This document shows, piece by piece, positions 37,368 through 46,323 of a DNA stretch of 64,000 nt; the stretch's first letter is position 1, and every line of letters starts with the position of its first letter. This DNA comes from Microbacterium hibisci. Its GTDB lineage: Bacteria; Actinomycetota; Actinomycetes; Actinomycetales; Microbacteriaceae. The stretch is from NCBI RefSeq assembly GCF_015278255.1, contig NZ_JADIJC010000005.1, positions 186,001-250,000 on the forward strand, written 5' to 3'. Under the pieces are notes generated by a model. The model was not told the origin of the DNA and made no database searches. It saw only the letters and a program-made list of their open reading frames with translations. The position numbers and the translations under genes are program-made.

Positions 37368-37475
37368 CGCCGCGGAGGCGGGCGGACGCCCGCGAGTCGG
37401 TCGCCGTTCACCGGGCGTACGCCTTCGCGACATCCGCACTCGGTGTGCTCGATCCTCGTGACTCCCCGCGTCCTC

Positions 37476-40400
37476 ATGCGTCCCCGCGCCGCTCTCGCCT
37501 CACTCGCCGCCGCTGCCATCGCCCTCACCGGCGTCGGCGTCGCAGCCCCCGCCGTCGCGGCGGAGCCGCTGCCGGCGCTGCTCATCACCGAGGTGATGCA
37601 GGACAACGCGGGCACGCCGGCCGACCAGGACCACTTCGAGTTCTTCGAGGTGACCAACACGACGGCCGAGCCGATCGACTTCGCGGACTACCGGCTGCAG
37701 TACAACGGGGCCGCGTTCATCCAGGCGGTCGAGCCGGGCACCACCACCGCGCTCGGCGATGCGGTGATCCCCGCGAACGGCACCGCCGTGTTCTGGCTGC
37801 GCTACGCCGTCGGCAGCGGAGACGCGGCCGTCGAGCAGTGGCAGCTGGCCGAGGGCGACTTCCGCGCCCACTACGGCGACGCGGCATCGACCTACCCCCT
37901 GTTCCACGCGACCGGCCAGGCCGGGTTCGCCAACTCGGGTGCGCGGTCGCTGCGCCTGTACGAGGGCGACGGGGTCACCCTCGCCTCCGGTTCCGACTAC
38001 AGCCGGGCGACGGCCGCGAAGGGCGTGTCGGATCACTTCACCGCGCCGGCGACGGGCATCCTGCTCACCGGGCCGGAGGCGGCCGCGCCGACGCCGGGAG
38101 CGGTGCTGCCCGCGCAGCTCGTGCGTCCCGCCGGGCCCGAGCCGACCGAGCCGGGGGAGCCCTCGGCGCCCGGTCCCGGCGCGGACGGCAACGCGGGCGA
38201 GTACTTCCCGCTGGCGATCACCGAGATCCACGGCGACAACCCCGGTGCCGATCTCTACGAGTTCGTGGAGGTCACGAACACCACGACCGCGGCGATCGAC
38301 CTCACGGCGGCGGGCATCGGGCTCCGCTACCACACGTCCCGGTGGAACGCGGGCACGCCGCAGCCGGTCCTCCACCTGGACGGCGAAGCGGACGCGCCCG
38401 TCGTGGTGCCTGCCGGCGCCTCGGCCCTGTTCTGGCTGAACTACGGTCCCACGTCGGACCAGGCCGCGCTTACGAAGGACCAGTTCCGCGCCGCCGTCGG
38501 CGCGGGCGCCGGCGTGCCGGTCTACCGCTTCGGCCCCCAGGCGGGCATCGCCAACGGCGGCGACCGCGGCTTCAGCCTGGTCGACGCGACCCGCACGCTG
38601 AGCCGCGCGTGGGCGCCGGCCGACACGGATCCCGCCGGCAACTGGAACGCCCAGTTCGCTGTGCCCGAGGTGATCGGCGGAGTCGACGCGCTGCTGGTCG
38701 AGGCCGGTCCCGCGGTGGCGGTGACGCCCGGCACGGTGACCCTCGCCCAGGTGACGAGCGCGCTGAAGCGCCCGACCGACCCTGAGCTGCGCGCGCCGCT
38801 GCTGCAGATCACGGAGGTGGCACCCGACACCGCGAACGTCGGCGGGGGTGACGCGTTCGAATTCATCGAGGTCTACAACGCCTCCGACGCTCCGGTGGAC
38901 TTCCGCGACTACACGCTGTCGTACCTCTACACCGACAACGCCCTCTCCGGTCCTGTCACGCTCAGCTCCACGCTGTGGCCCGCGGAGCCCGCCGCCGTGA
39001 CGATCGAGGCGGGCGGCACGCTCGTGCTGTGGGTGAAAAACCCCGCGGGCGTCGCCGCGGGCCTCACGGTCGCGGACTTCAACGAGGCGTTCGGCACCGA
39101 CCTGACCCTCGGCGACGACATCGTCGAGCTGTTGAACGGCGGCATGGCGAACGGGGGGTCGCGCGGCATCCAGGTGCGCACGAACACCGGTCACGACATC
39201 AGCCGGGCCTACTACTTCGCCGACGATCAGACGACCGCGTCGACCGCGATCCAGTACGGGTGGAACCCGTCCGCGGCAACGCCGCTGTGGACCCCGCCTG
39301 CTCCCGAAGGCCCGGTGCAGACGATGATCCGCCTGTCCCCGCCGACGCCCGGATCGGTCGCGGCCGACCAGGTGCCGAATGCGTTCGTGGCGGCCCCCGC
39401 GGGTGGCTCCGCGCCGGTGATCACCGATCTCACCGGCAGCTCCGACGTGCCCGACACACCGGATCTCGACCTCGGGTTCGACGTGACCGACGACGTCCTC
39501 GTCCGCACGGTGACGCTCCGCATGACCGACAACCTGGGCGCCACCGACGAGCGCGATCTCGTGTTCGAGGCGGCGAACCGCTACCACTACTCGGTGCCCG
39601 CGGCCGATCTGTTCGGCAAGCGCTGGATCGAGTACACGGTGATCGCGAGCGACGGAACTCAGGAGTCCACGCTCGGCCCCGTCCGCGTCGACCTGTTGGA
39701 CGGCGACCCGGATCCGGTGCGCATCAACCTCGCCGAGGGGCAGTTCGTCGGCGGCGAGGTGCGCGTCTCCGCGACGGCGGATGCGCCGGGCGCCGACGTC
39801 GAGCTGACGGTCGACGGCGAGCCGGTCGCCGGCGCCGTCCCCTCGCTCGAGACCGGTCCGGTCTTCGCGTTCGAGGCGACGAACACCGACGCGTTCTTCC
39901 GCAACGGCGTGAAGCTGGGCGACGACGTGCTCCGGATCTTCGACGAGGGCTACTACTCGCGCATCGTCACGGTCGATGCCACGGTGCCGGTCGACCGGGT
40001 CGTCCCCGGCCAGCAGCTCACGCTCACGATCGCCGCCGGCACCAAGGCCTGGCCCGAAGCCGACGTCAACGAGAACAACGACGACTTCACGACCATGAAC
40101 CTGCGCCTGGCGCTGCCGGACGGCCGCGTCCTGCGGCCGGACCACTGTGCGACAACGAAGGAGCAGGCCGGCGCCGTCACCGCCCCGGCGTTCGTCGACT
40201 GCCCCGCACCGGACGCGCGCATCGCGTACTCCGACGCGAACCTCGTGTCGTTCCTGGCCACGTTCACGATCCCGGACGACGCCTTCACCTCGGTCTCGGC
40301 GCTGTGGGACACCACAGGCGAGGCTGACGGCGCACACGTCGTCGCGGCGACGGCGGGGGAGTCCGCCGCATCGCGCACGGTCCACGTCGACAACACGGCC

Positions 40401-42950
40401 CCCGTGATCGACAGCCCGCTCGTCGAGGGTGAGCGCTACCGCGGCCACTTCGCGGTGGACGCGACGGCGACCGACGCCGGAGCAGGCCTGGCCTCGCTCT
40501 CCGCGGTGCTGGACGGCGCTCCCATCTCGCTTCCGCTCGCGACCACGTCGCTGGCGCTCGAGCCGGGCGAGCACATCGCCGAGTTCACCGCGATCGACGA
40601 GGTCGGCAACACGGCGACGCGCTCCGTCAGATTCGAGACGGCCGACGAGCGTCCGGCGATCCAGCTCGATGGGCCGGCCGACGGTCAGATCGTCGAGGGC
40701 GACAGCGCCGACCTCACCGCGACGCCGACCTCGCCCGAGCAGGACGCGCTCGATCTGAGCTTCCGCGAGGGGTACGGCTTCGCCCCGGGTGACGCCGGCG
40801 TGACGGTGAGCGCCGGGACCGTGACGGACTCGGGCGCCGCCGACCGGAGCGGGGGAGCAGCGCTGGGCGCCGACGACCTCGCGAAGCTGCTGGGCACCGA
40901 CGGCGTGGATGTCGAGACGACGAGCGCGACGGCACTGCCGTACCAGCTCTTCACGGTGGCGGTGCCCGACGGCGCCGGGGCGGGCGCGCTGGCGCGCGTC
41001 GACTGGCGCGGCAGAGCGAACGCCGACGCCAAGGTGACCCTGTACGCCCGTACCGCCGCCGGCGCATGGGAGGAGGTCGACCAGGTGCTGACGACCGATG
41101 GTGCGGCGACCGACTTCACGCTGGAGGCGCTCGTCCCGGTCGACGGACACGCCGCCGACGGGGTGCTCACCCTGCTCGTCCAGCACTCCGAGGGCTTCGC
41201 CGCGACCGATCTCTCATCGCGCGACAGCGCGGTCGAGGCGTTCCACGCCGAGGCGACTCCGCGGAGCTCGTTCGACTTCACGGTCGGCATCGAGTCCGAC
41301 ACGCAGTACTACAACGAGACCGAGGGGTACTACCCCCACCAGCTCGCGATCCACGAGTTCCTGCTCGCGCAGCGCGAGAACCTCAACCTGCAGTACCTGA
41401 TCCACAACGGCGACATCGTCAACGTGCACACGCAGCCGCACCAGTGGGCGAACGCGGATGCCGCCTACCGCATGCTGGACGAGGCCGCGCTGCCGTACGG
41501 CGTGCTGGCGGGCAACCACGACGTCGGCGGCTTCGCCGCGGACTACACGCAGTACTCGCAGTTCTTCGGCGAGGCGCGCTTCGCCGGCAACCCCTGGTAC
41601 GGCGGCTCCTACAAGGACAACCGCGGGCACTACGACCTCGTCTCGGTCGGCGGCGGGGACTTCCTGTTCCTCTACATGGGGTGGCCCACGCCGAACGACG
41701 AGGCATCCAACACCGCGGACATCGCGTGGATGAACGAGGTCATCCGCCAGCACCCCGAGCGCAAGGTGTGGCTGAACCTGCACGAGTACATGCTGACCAC
41801 GGGCGGTCTCGGACCGTTCCCGCAGCGCGTGTTCGACGAGGTCGTCACGCCCAACCCGAACGTGTTCGCGGTGAGCTCCGGGCACTACCACGACGCCTAC
41901 ACGCGCACCGACGAGATCGACGACGACGGTGACGGAGTGGCGGACCGCACCGTGTACTCGATGCTCTTCGACTACCAGGGGCTGCCGGAAGGCGGCCAGG
42001 GATACCTGCGTCTCGCGCACTTCGACAACGACGGCGGCAGGATCGTCTTCCGCACCTACTCGCCGTCGCTGGACGACTTCGACTCCGATGACGCGTCGCT
42101 GAACGACCCGCCGGGCATGCAGGAGTTCGAGATCCCCTATGCGGCGGTGGGCATCACGCCGCAGGCCAAGACGCTCGCGACCGACTCCTTCCGCGCCGAG
42201 ATCCTCAGCGCGCACGAGATCGGCAGCGTCACCGGCGCATCGCCGGGTGAGCCGGCCACGGTGACCTGGGAGGATCTGGCCGAGGGCGAGCACGGCTGGT
42301 ACGTCATCGCGGAGGGTCCGCACGGCGGCGTCGAGTACTCGCCGGTGCGCACGTTCACGACGGTGCCCGGCCAGACGGACCCGGGCGAGGGCGAGCCCGG
42401 CGGCGGAGACCCTGGCGAGGGCGAGCCGGGCGAGGGTGAGCCGGGCGGCGGCGACCCGGGCCAGGGTGAGCCGGGTGGCGGAGACCCCGGCCCGGGGGAG
42501 CCGGGCGAGGGCGAGCCGGGCGGAGACGGCGGGGATGTCCAGCGGACGGGCAGCGTGACGGCGGCGCCGGGATCGGCGCTGGTGCCCGGCGGCCGCATGA
42601 ACGTCGAGTTCACGGGCTTCCAGCCCGGTGAGCAGGTGCGGTTCGTCCTGCACTCCGATCCGCTGGCTCTGGAAGAGGTGCTCACGGCCGGCGGAGACGG
42701 CACGGTCGACGGCGTGCTCGTGATCCCCGCTGAGGCCGAGCCCGGCACCCACCGCCTCGAGGCGATCGGGGCCTCCGGACTGTCCGTGATGTCGACGGCC
42801 TTCACGATCTCGGAGCCGTCCGCGGCGGGCGTGACCGCGCTTCCGTTCACCGGGGTCGACGTGATCCCCGCCCTCGCCGTGGCGTTCGTGCTCCTGCTGC
42901 TCGGGGTCGGCATCCTGCTCGCGCGCAGGCAGCGGCGGTCACTGCCGTAG
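37476..42950 (+). CDS. Surface protein with lamin-tail domains, metallophosphatase domain and LPFTG anchor
   Basis: About 1824 residues. A signal peptide (MRPRAALASLAAAAIALTGV, cleavage near AVAA 26-29) is followed by three lamin-tail-like domains starting with LLITEV (36), LAITEI (about 245) and LQITEV (about 442). Ig-like and concanavalin-like regions come next, then a calcineurin-type metallophosphatase (about 1265-1558) with ESDTQ, HNGDIV, AGNHDVGG, NLHEY and SGHYHDAY metal blocks. A Pro/Gly/Glu repeat linker (about 1636-1687) leads to LPFTG (1789-1793), a hydrophobic helix and basic tail: a sortase substrate. Extracellular nucleotidase or phosphoesterase activity is likely by domain; substrate unknown. 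Start uncertain: in-frame GTGs at 37443 and 37458 also precede the signal peptide and no Shine-Dalgarno decides. Confidence 0.85.
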   Translation: MRPRAALASLAAAAIALTGVGVAAPAVAAEPLPALLITEVMQDNAGTPADQDHFEFFEVTNTTAEPIDFADYRLQYNGAAFIQAVEPGTTTALGDAVIPANGTAVFWLRYAVGSGDAAVEQWQLAEGDFRAHYGDAASTYPLFHATGQAGFANSGARSLRLYEGDGVTLASGSDYSRATAAKGVSDHFTAPATGILLTGPEAAAPTPGAVLPAQLVRPAGPEPTEPGEPSAPGPGADGNAGEYFPLAITEIHGDNPGADLYEFVEVTNTTTAAIDLTAAGIGLRYHTSRWNAGTPQPVLHLDGEADAPVVVPAGASALFWLNYGPTSDQAALTKDQFRAAVGAGAGVPVYRFGPQAGIANGGDRGFSLVDATRTLSRAWAPADTDPAGNWNAQFAVPEVIGGVDALLVEAGPAVAVTPGTVTLAQVTSALKRPTDPELRAPLLQITEVAPDTANVGGGDAFEFIEVYNASDAPVDFRDYTLSYLYTDNALSGPVTLSSTLWPAEPAAVTIEAGGTLVLWVKNPAGVAAGLTVADFNEAFGTDLTLGDDIVELLNGGMANGGSRGIQVRTNTGHDISRAYYFADDQTTASTAIQYGWNPSAATPLWTPPAPEGPVQTMIRLSPPTPGSVAADQVPNAFVAAPAGGSAPVITDLTGSSDVPDTPDLDLGFDVTDDVLVRTVTLRMTDNLGATDERDLVFEAANRYHYSVPAADLFGKRWIEYTVIASDGTQESTLGPVRVDLLDGDPDPVRINLAEGQFVGGEVRVSATADAPGADVELTVDGEPVAGAVPSLETGPVFAFEATNTDAFFRNGVKLGDDVLRIFDEGYYSRIVTVDATVPVDRVVPGQQLTLTIAAGTKAWPEADVNENNDDFTTMNLRLALPDGRVLRPDHCATTKEQAGAVTAPAFVDCPAPDARIAYSDANLVSFLATFTIPDDAFTSVSALWDTTGEADGAHVVAATAGESAASRTVHVDNTAPVIDSPLVEGERYRGHFAVDATATDAGAGLASLSAVLDGAPISLPLATTSLALEPGEHIAEFTAIDEVGNTATRSVRFETADERPAIQLDGPADGQIVEGDSADLTATPTSPEQDALDLSFREGYGFAPGDAGVTVSAGTVTDSGAADRSGGAALGADDLAKLLGTDGVDVETTSATALPYQLFTVAVPDGAGAGALARVDWRGRANADAKVTLYARTAAGAWEEVDQVLTTDGAATDFTLEALVPVDGHAADGVLTLLVQHSEGFAATDLSSRDSAVEAFHAEATPRSSFDFTVGIESDTQYYNETEGYYPHQLAIHEFLLAQRENLNLQYLIHNGDIVNVHTQPHQWANADAAYRMLDEAALPYGVLAGNHDVGGFAADYTQYSQFFGEARFAGNPWYGGSYKDNRGHYDLVSVGGGDFLFLYMGWPTPNDEASNTADIAWMNEVIRQHPERKVWLNLHEYMLTTGGLGPFPQRVFDEVVTPNPNVFAVSSGHYHDAYTRTDEIDDDGDGVADRTVYSMLFDYQGLPEGGQGYLRLAHFDNDGGRIVFRTYSPSLDDFDSDDASLNDPPGMQEFEIPYAAVGITPQAKTLATDSFRAEILSAHEIGSVTGASPGEPATVTWEDLAEGEHGWYVIAEGPHGGVEYSPVRTFTTVPGQTDPGEGEPGGGDPGEGEPGEGEPGGGDPGQGEPGGGDPGPGEPGEGEPGGDGGDVQRTGSVTAAPGSALVPGGRMNVEFTGFQPGEQVRFVLHSDPLALEEVLTAGGDGTVDGVLVIPAEAEPGTHRLEAIGASGLSVMSTAFTISEPSAAGVTALPFTGVDVIPALAVAFVLLLLGVGILLARRQRRSLP
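42381..42534 (+). repeat. In-frame Pro-Gly-Glu/Asp tandem repeat
   Basis: Degenerate 12- and 18-bp units encode PGEGEP and PGGGDP alternating about eight times. The segment forms a flexible wall-spanning linker between the last folded domain and the LPFTG anchor. Such repeats are prone to length change. Confidence 0.8.
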
Positions 42951-42983
42951 TCCTCACCGCCCGGCGGTCCCCGCCGCGCGTAT

Positions 42984-43032
42984 ATCCGCCCTTTCGCGGT
43001 TCTCGAGCGTCGAGAATCGCGAAAGGGCGGAT
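42984..43032. terminator. Bidirectional terminator, 23-bp stem
   Basis: Arms of 23 nt (42984-43006 and 43010-43032) pair with a single mismatch around a 3-nt loop GCG. Core pairing is CCGCCCTTTCGCG with CGCGAAAGGGCGG. It lies 33 bp past the surface-protein stop and 30 bp past the stop of the convergent MarR gene, so it can serve both. Confidence 0.8.
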
Positions 43033-43062
43033 TCCCGCGTCGCGAGGCGCACCGGGAGCGCT

Positions 43063-43566
43063 TCAGTCGGCGGCGTCGAACCCCAGACTGAGCTTGCGCA
43101 GCAGCGCGGCGAGGCGCTCGCGATCGGCGCGCGACAGGCTGTCGAGCAGGAGCGCCTCTGCGTCGACGAGGCGCGTGATCGCAGCATCCACCCGGATCCG
43201 GCCCTCGTCGGTGAGCGTCACCAGCACGCTGCGGCCGTCGTCGGGGTCGGCTTCGCGGCGCACCAGCCGGCGGCCGACCAGGCGGTCGATGCGGTTGGTC
43301 ATGGTGCCGCTCGACACCAGCGTCTGCAGCAGCAGCTGCTTGGGGCTGAGCTGGAACGGCTCGCCCGCGCGCCGCAGGGCCGACAGCACGTCCCACTCCC
43401 ACGGCTCCAGCTCGCTGCGCTTGAACGCGTCGCGGCGCGCGCGGTCGAGGTGCCGCGACAGCCGGTCGACCCGCGACAGCACGCCGAGAGGCGAGAAGTC
43501 GAGGTCGGGGCGCTGGGTGGTCCACGCCTCGACGATGCGGTCGACCTCGTCGCTCTGCGCCGTCAT
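43063..43566 (-). CDS. MarR-family transcriptional regulator
   Basis: A 167-residue winged-helix protein. The HTH includes LSPKQLLLQTLVSSGTMTNR and the wing VRREADPDDGRSVLVTLT (DxRS/xxxLT motif of MarR). Flanking helices give the usual dimer interface. It would repress a target upon which ligand binding relieves control; neither ligand nor target is visible. ATG 43566 is 6 nt after a GATAAT -10 box (leaderless). A run of 6 G separates box and start. Confidence 0.92.
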   Translation of the reverse strand: MTAQSDEVDRIVEAWTTQRPDLDFSPLGVLSRVDRLSRHLDRARRDAFKRSELEPWEWDVLSALRRAGEPFQLSPKQLLLQTLVSSGTMTNRIDRLVGRRLVRREADPDDGRSVLVTLTDEGRIRVDAAITRLVDAEALLLDSLSRADRERLAALLRKLSLGFDAAD

Positions 43567-43572
43567 CCCCCC

Positions 43573-43578
43573 ATTATC
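43573..43578 (-). promoter_or_regulatory. -10 box GATAAT for the MarR gene
   Basis: Minus-strand GATAAT, 6 nt from the ATG at 43566. It is one of the closest matches to the TATAAT consensus in the window. Confidence 0.55.
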
Positions 43579-43715
43579 CCGAGACCGGTGCCGCACCCCG
43601 CGCTGCGCCGACATCGGGTGCCGACGGAGACGGATGCCGCACCCGTGGCGGCCGGGCGCGCACAGGGCATCTGGCAGACTTGTCGGGCGGCGCCCGGCAC
43701 CCCGAAGCGTCGCGG

Positions 43716-43787
43716 TCCGCCGTGGTGTAATGGCAGCACGACAGCCTTTGGAGCTGTGAGGTCTAGGTTCGAGTCCTGGCGGCGGAG
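43716..43787 (+). tRNA. tRNA-Gln (anticodon TTG)
   Basis: The 72 nt fold as a cloverleaf: acceptor TCCGCCG (43716-43722) with CGGCGGA (43780-43786), a D-arm with GTG/CAC stem, anticodon stem ACAGC/GCTGT around loop CTTTGGA (anticodon TTG), and a T-arm with TTCGAGT. The discriminator is G and only CA follows, so CCA is not encoded. A candidate -10 CAGACT is at 43674-43679. The glmU ATG begins 2 nt after the discriminator base. Confidence 0.95.
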
Positions 43788-43788
43788 C

Positions 43789-45261
43789 ATGAGCGACACC
43801 CCCCGCGACAACGCCCTGGCCGTCATCGTCCTCGCCGCCGGCCAGGGAACACGCATGAAGTCGTCCCTGCCCAAGGTGCTGCACCACATCGGCGGGCGCC
43901 CGCTCGTCGGGCACGTGCTCGACACGGCCCTCGCGCTCGAGCCGGAGCGTGTCGTGGTGGTGGTGCGCCACGAGCGCGACCTCGTCGCCGCGGCGGTCGT
44001 CGAAGCCCTTCCCGGTGCGGTTGTCGTCGACCAGGACGAGATCCCCGGCACCGGCCGCGCCGTGGAGGTCGCCCTCGACGCCCTCGGCGACTTCACCGGC
44101 GACGTGCTCGTGCTCAGCGGCGACGTTCCGCTCCTCGAGGCCGACACGCTCGCGACGCTCGTCGCCACCCACCGTGACCGCGCCGTGGCCGCGACGGTGC
44201 TCAGCGCGTCGCTCGCCGACGCCAGCGGCTACGGCCGCGTGATCCGCGACGCGGACGGCACCGTGTCGCGCATCGTCGAGCAGAAGGACGCGACGGCGGA
44301 CGAGGCATCCGTCACCGAGATCAACGCCGGGGTCTACGTCTTCCAGGCGACCGCGCTGCGCACCGAGCTGGCGCTCGTCGGCACCGCCAACGCGCAGGGC
44401 GAGAAGTACCTCACCGACGTGGTCGCGCTGCTGCGCGGCGACGGGCTGGCCGTCGCGGCGCAGTCGGCTCCGGATGCCGCGGCCGCCCTGGGCGTCAACG
44501 ACAGGGTGCAGCTGGCCGAGGCGGCCCGCATCCTCAACGCGCGCACCGTGCGCCGGTGGCAGCTCGAGGGCGTGACGATCCTCGATCCCGCCACGACGTG
44601 GATCGACGTCGACGCCAAGCTCGCACCGGATGTGACGGTGCTGCCCAACACGCACATCCTGCGCGCCACCGTCATCAGGTCGGGGGCCATCGTCGGTCCC
44701 GACACGAGTCTGGTCACCTGCGAGGTGGGGGAGGACGCCACCGTCACCCGCACCGACGCGACCCTCGCGGTCATCGGGGCGGGCGCGACCGTCGGTCCGT
44801 TCGCCTACCTGCGCCCGGGCACCTATCTCGGCGACAAGGGCAAGATCGGCACCTTCGTCGAGACGAAGAACTCCACGATCGGCGAGGGCAGCAAGGTGCC
44901 GCACCTGTCGTACATCGGCGACACCACGATCGGCCGCCACGTGAACCTCGGCGCCGGTGCCATCACCGCCAACTACGACGACCTCGCCAAGCACCGCACC
45001 GAGATCGGCGACGAGGTGCACTCCGGCTCGCACAACGTCTTCGTGGCGCCCGTTAGGATCGGAGACGGCGCGAAGACCGGGGCCGGGGCGGTCATCCGCA
45101 AGGATGTGCCCGCCGGTGCCCTGGCACTCAGCGTCGCTCCTCAGCGCAACGTCGAGGGGTGGGTCGAGAAGAACAGGCCGGGAACCGGGGCGGCGGATGT
45201 CGCAGCCAAGGCCCGCAGCGCACAGAAGGCGGACGATGGGGCGCAAGAAGAAGACCGTTGA
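43789..45261 (+). CDS. glmU: Bifunctional UDP-N-acetylglucosamine pyrophosphorylase / glucosamine-1-P acetyltransferase
   Basis: A 490-residue bifunctional enzyme making UDP-GlcNAc for peptidoglycan. The N-terminal uridyltransferase has LAAGQGTRMKSSLPK (15-29). The C-terminal left-handed beta-helix shows hexapeptide repeats from about residue 265, with the acetyl-CoA site region LGAGAITANYDD. The ATG starts one base after the last tRNA-Gln residue, so the acceptor stem GGCGGAG doubles as the only Shine-Dalgarno-like sequence. Longer in-frame extensions run through the tRNA and are excluded. It overlaps prs by 26 bp; glmU-prs is a conserved actinobacterial pair. Confidence 0.96.
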   Translation: MSDTPRDNALAVIVLAAGQGTRMKSSLPKVLHHIGGRPLVGHVLDTALALEPERVVVVVRHERDLVAAAVVEALPGAVVVDQDEIPGTGRAVEVALDALGDFTGDVLVLSGDVPLLEADTLATLVATHRDRAVAATVLSASLADASGYGRVIRDADGTVSRIVEQKDATADEASVTEINAGVYVFQATALRTELALVGTANAQGEKYLTDVVALLRGDGLAVAAQSAPDAAAALGVNDRVQLAEAARILNARTVRRWQLEGVTILDPATTWIDVDAKLAPDVTVLPNTHILRATVIRSGAIVGPDTSLVTCEVGEDATVTRTDATLAVIGAGATVGPFAYLRPGTYLGDKGKIGTFVETKNSTIGEGSKVPHLSYIGDTTIGRHVNLGAGAITANYDDLAKHRTEIGDEVHSGSHNVFVAPVRIGDGAKTGAGAVIRKDVPAGALALSVAPQRNVEGWVEKNRPGTGAADVAAKARSAQKADDGAQEEDR

Positions 45262-46270
45262 ACTCGACCGGGCGAACGACATCGCCCCCGGACTCGTCGC
45301 CAAGACGAAGAAGCGTCTCGTCGTCGCCCGGGGCAGCTCGCACCCCGAGCTCGCGGCGCAGGTCGCCGAGCAGCTGAGCACCGAACTCGTCCCCACCGAG
45401 TACCGCACCTTCGCATCGGGGGAGATCCTCACCCGCTTCGAGGTGTCGATCCGCGGCTGCGACCTGTTCCTCATCCAGAGCTTCGGCCCGCCCGTCAACG
45501 AGTGGATGATGGAAACCCTCATCATGCTCGACGCCGCCAAGCGTGCGTCGGCGAAGCGGATCACCGTCGTGGCGCCCTACTTCCCGTACTCGCGGCAGGA
45601 CAAGAAGGGTCGCGGCCGCGAGCCGATCAGCGCCCGTCTGGTCGCCGACCTGTTCAAGACCGCCGGCGCCGACCGCGTGATGAGCGTCGACCTCCACGCC
45701 GCGCAGATCCAGGGCTTCTTCGACGGCCCCGTCGACCACCTCTTCGCCAAGCCGGTGCTGCTGGAGTACTTCGAGAAGACGCTCAGCGACGATGACCGTG
45801 AGCGCCTCACCGTGGTCTCGCCCGACACCGGCCGGGTGCGTGTCGCCGACCAGTGGTCCGACAGCCTGGGCGCGCCGCTCGCGATCATCCACAAGCGCCG
45901 CGACCCGAACGTCGCCAACCAGGTCACGGTGAACGAGATCGTCGGAGCGGTCGACGGCCGGGTGTGCCTCCTCGTCGACGACATGATCGACACCGGCGGG
46001 ACCATCGTCAAGGCCGCCGAGGCGCTCAAGGCCAACGGTGCCGTCAAGGTCATCGTCGCCGCGACGCACGCGATCTTCAGCGACCCGGCCGCGCAGCGCC
46101 TGCAGAGTCCGGCGATCGACGAGGTCGTCGTGACCGACACCGTGCCGATTCCTCCCGAGAAGCGCTTCTCGACCCTTACGATTCTGCCTATCGCACCCCT
46201 GCTCGCACGTGCGATCCACGAAGTGTTCGAGGACGGCTCCGTCACCAGCATGTTCGACGGGGCCGCCTGA
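45236..46270 (+). CDS. prs: Ribose-phosphate diphosphokinase (PRPP synthetase)
   Basis: A 344-residue cytosolic enzyme forming PRPP from ribose 5-phosphate and ATP for nucleotide, His and Trp synthesis. Visible are the flexible-loop region PYFPYSRQDKKGRGREPISA, the His of LHAAQIQGFFD and the PRPP-binding loop VDDMIDTGGT (247-256). The N-terminus MGRKKKTVELDRAND adds about 20 residues over E. coli Prs, as usual in Microbacteriaceae. It begins inside the glmU 3' end, so the two are co-transcribed. Confidence 0.96.
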   Translation: MGRKKKTVELDRANDIAPGLVAKTKKRLVVARGSSHPELAAQVAEQLSTELVPTEYRTFASGEILTRFEVSIRGCDLFLIQSFGPPVNEWMMETLIMLDAAKRASAKRITVVAPYFPYSRQDKKGRGREPISARLVADLFKTAGADRVMSVDLHAAQIQGFFDGPVDHLFAKPVLLEYFEKTLSDDDRERLTVVSPDTGRVRVADQWSDSLGAPLAIIHKRRDPNVANQVTVNEIVGAVDGRVCLLVDDMIDTGGTIVKAAEALKANGAVKVIVAATHAIFSDPAAQRLQSPAIDEVVVTDTVPIPPEKRFSTLTILPIAPLLARAIHEVFEDGSVTSMFDGAA

Positions 46271-46323
46271 CGCCGACGGGCTGAGCACCGGCTCCGCGGC
46301 GGCGACGGAAGGACGAGGCATCC

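Noticed and set aside
37378..37393. Terminator after the ABC-F gene
   Set aside because: The GCGGGCG/CGCCCGC stem would leave a 2-nt loop; at most a weak 6-bp hairpin, so not called.
37500..41186. 1228-codon minus-strand frame inside the metallophosphatase surface gene
   Set aside because: Antisense shadow of a gene with clear lamin-tail domains; no start signal or family match.
43450..43788. N-terminal extension of glmU through the tRNA
   Set aside because: It would translate tRNA-Gln and a divergent promoter. GlmU normally starts shortly before the LAAGQGTRM motif.
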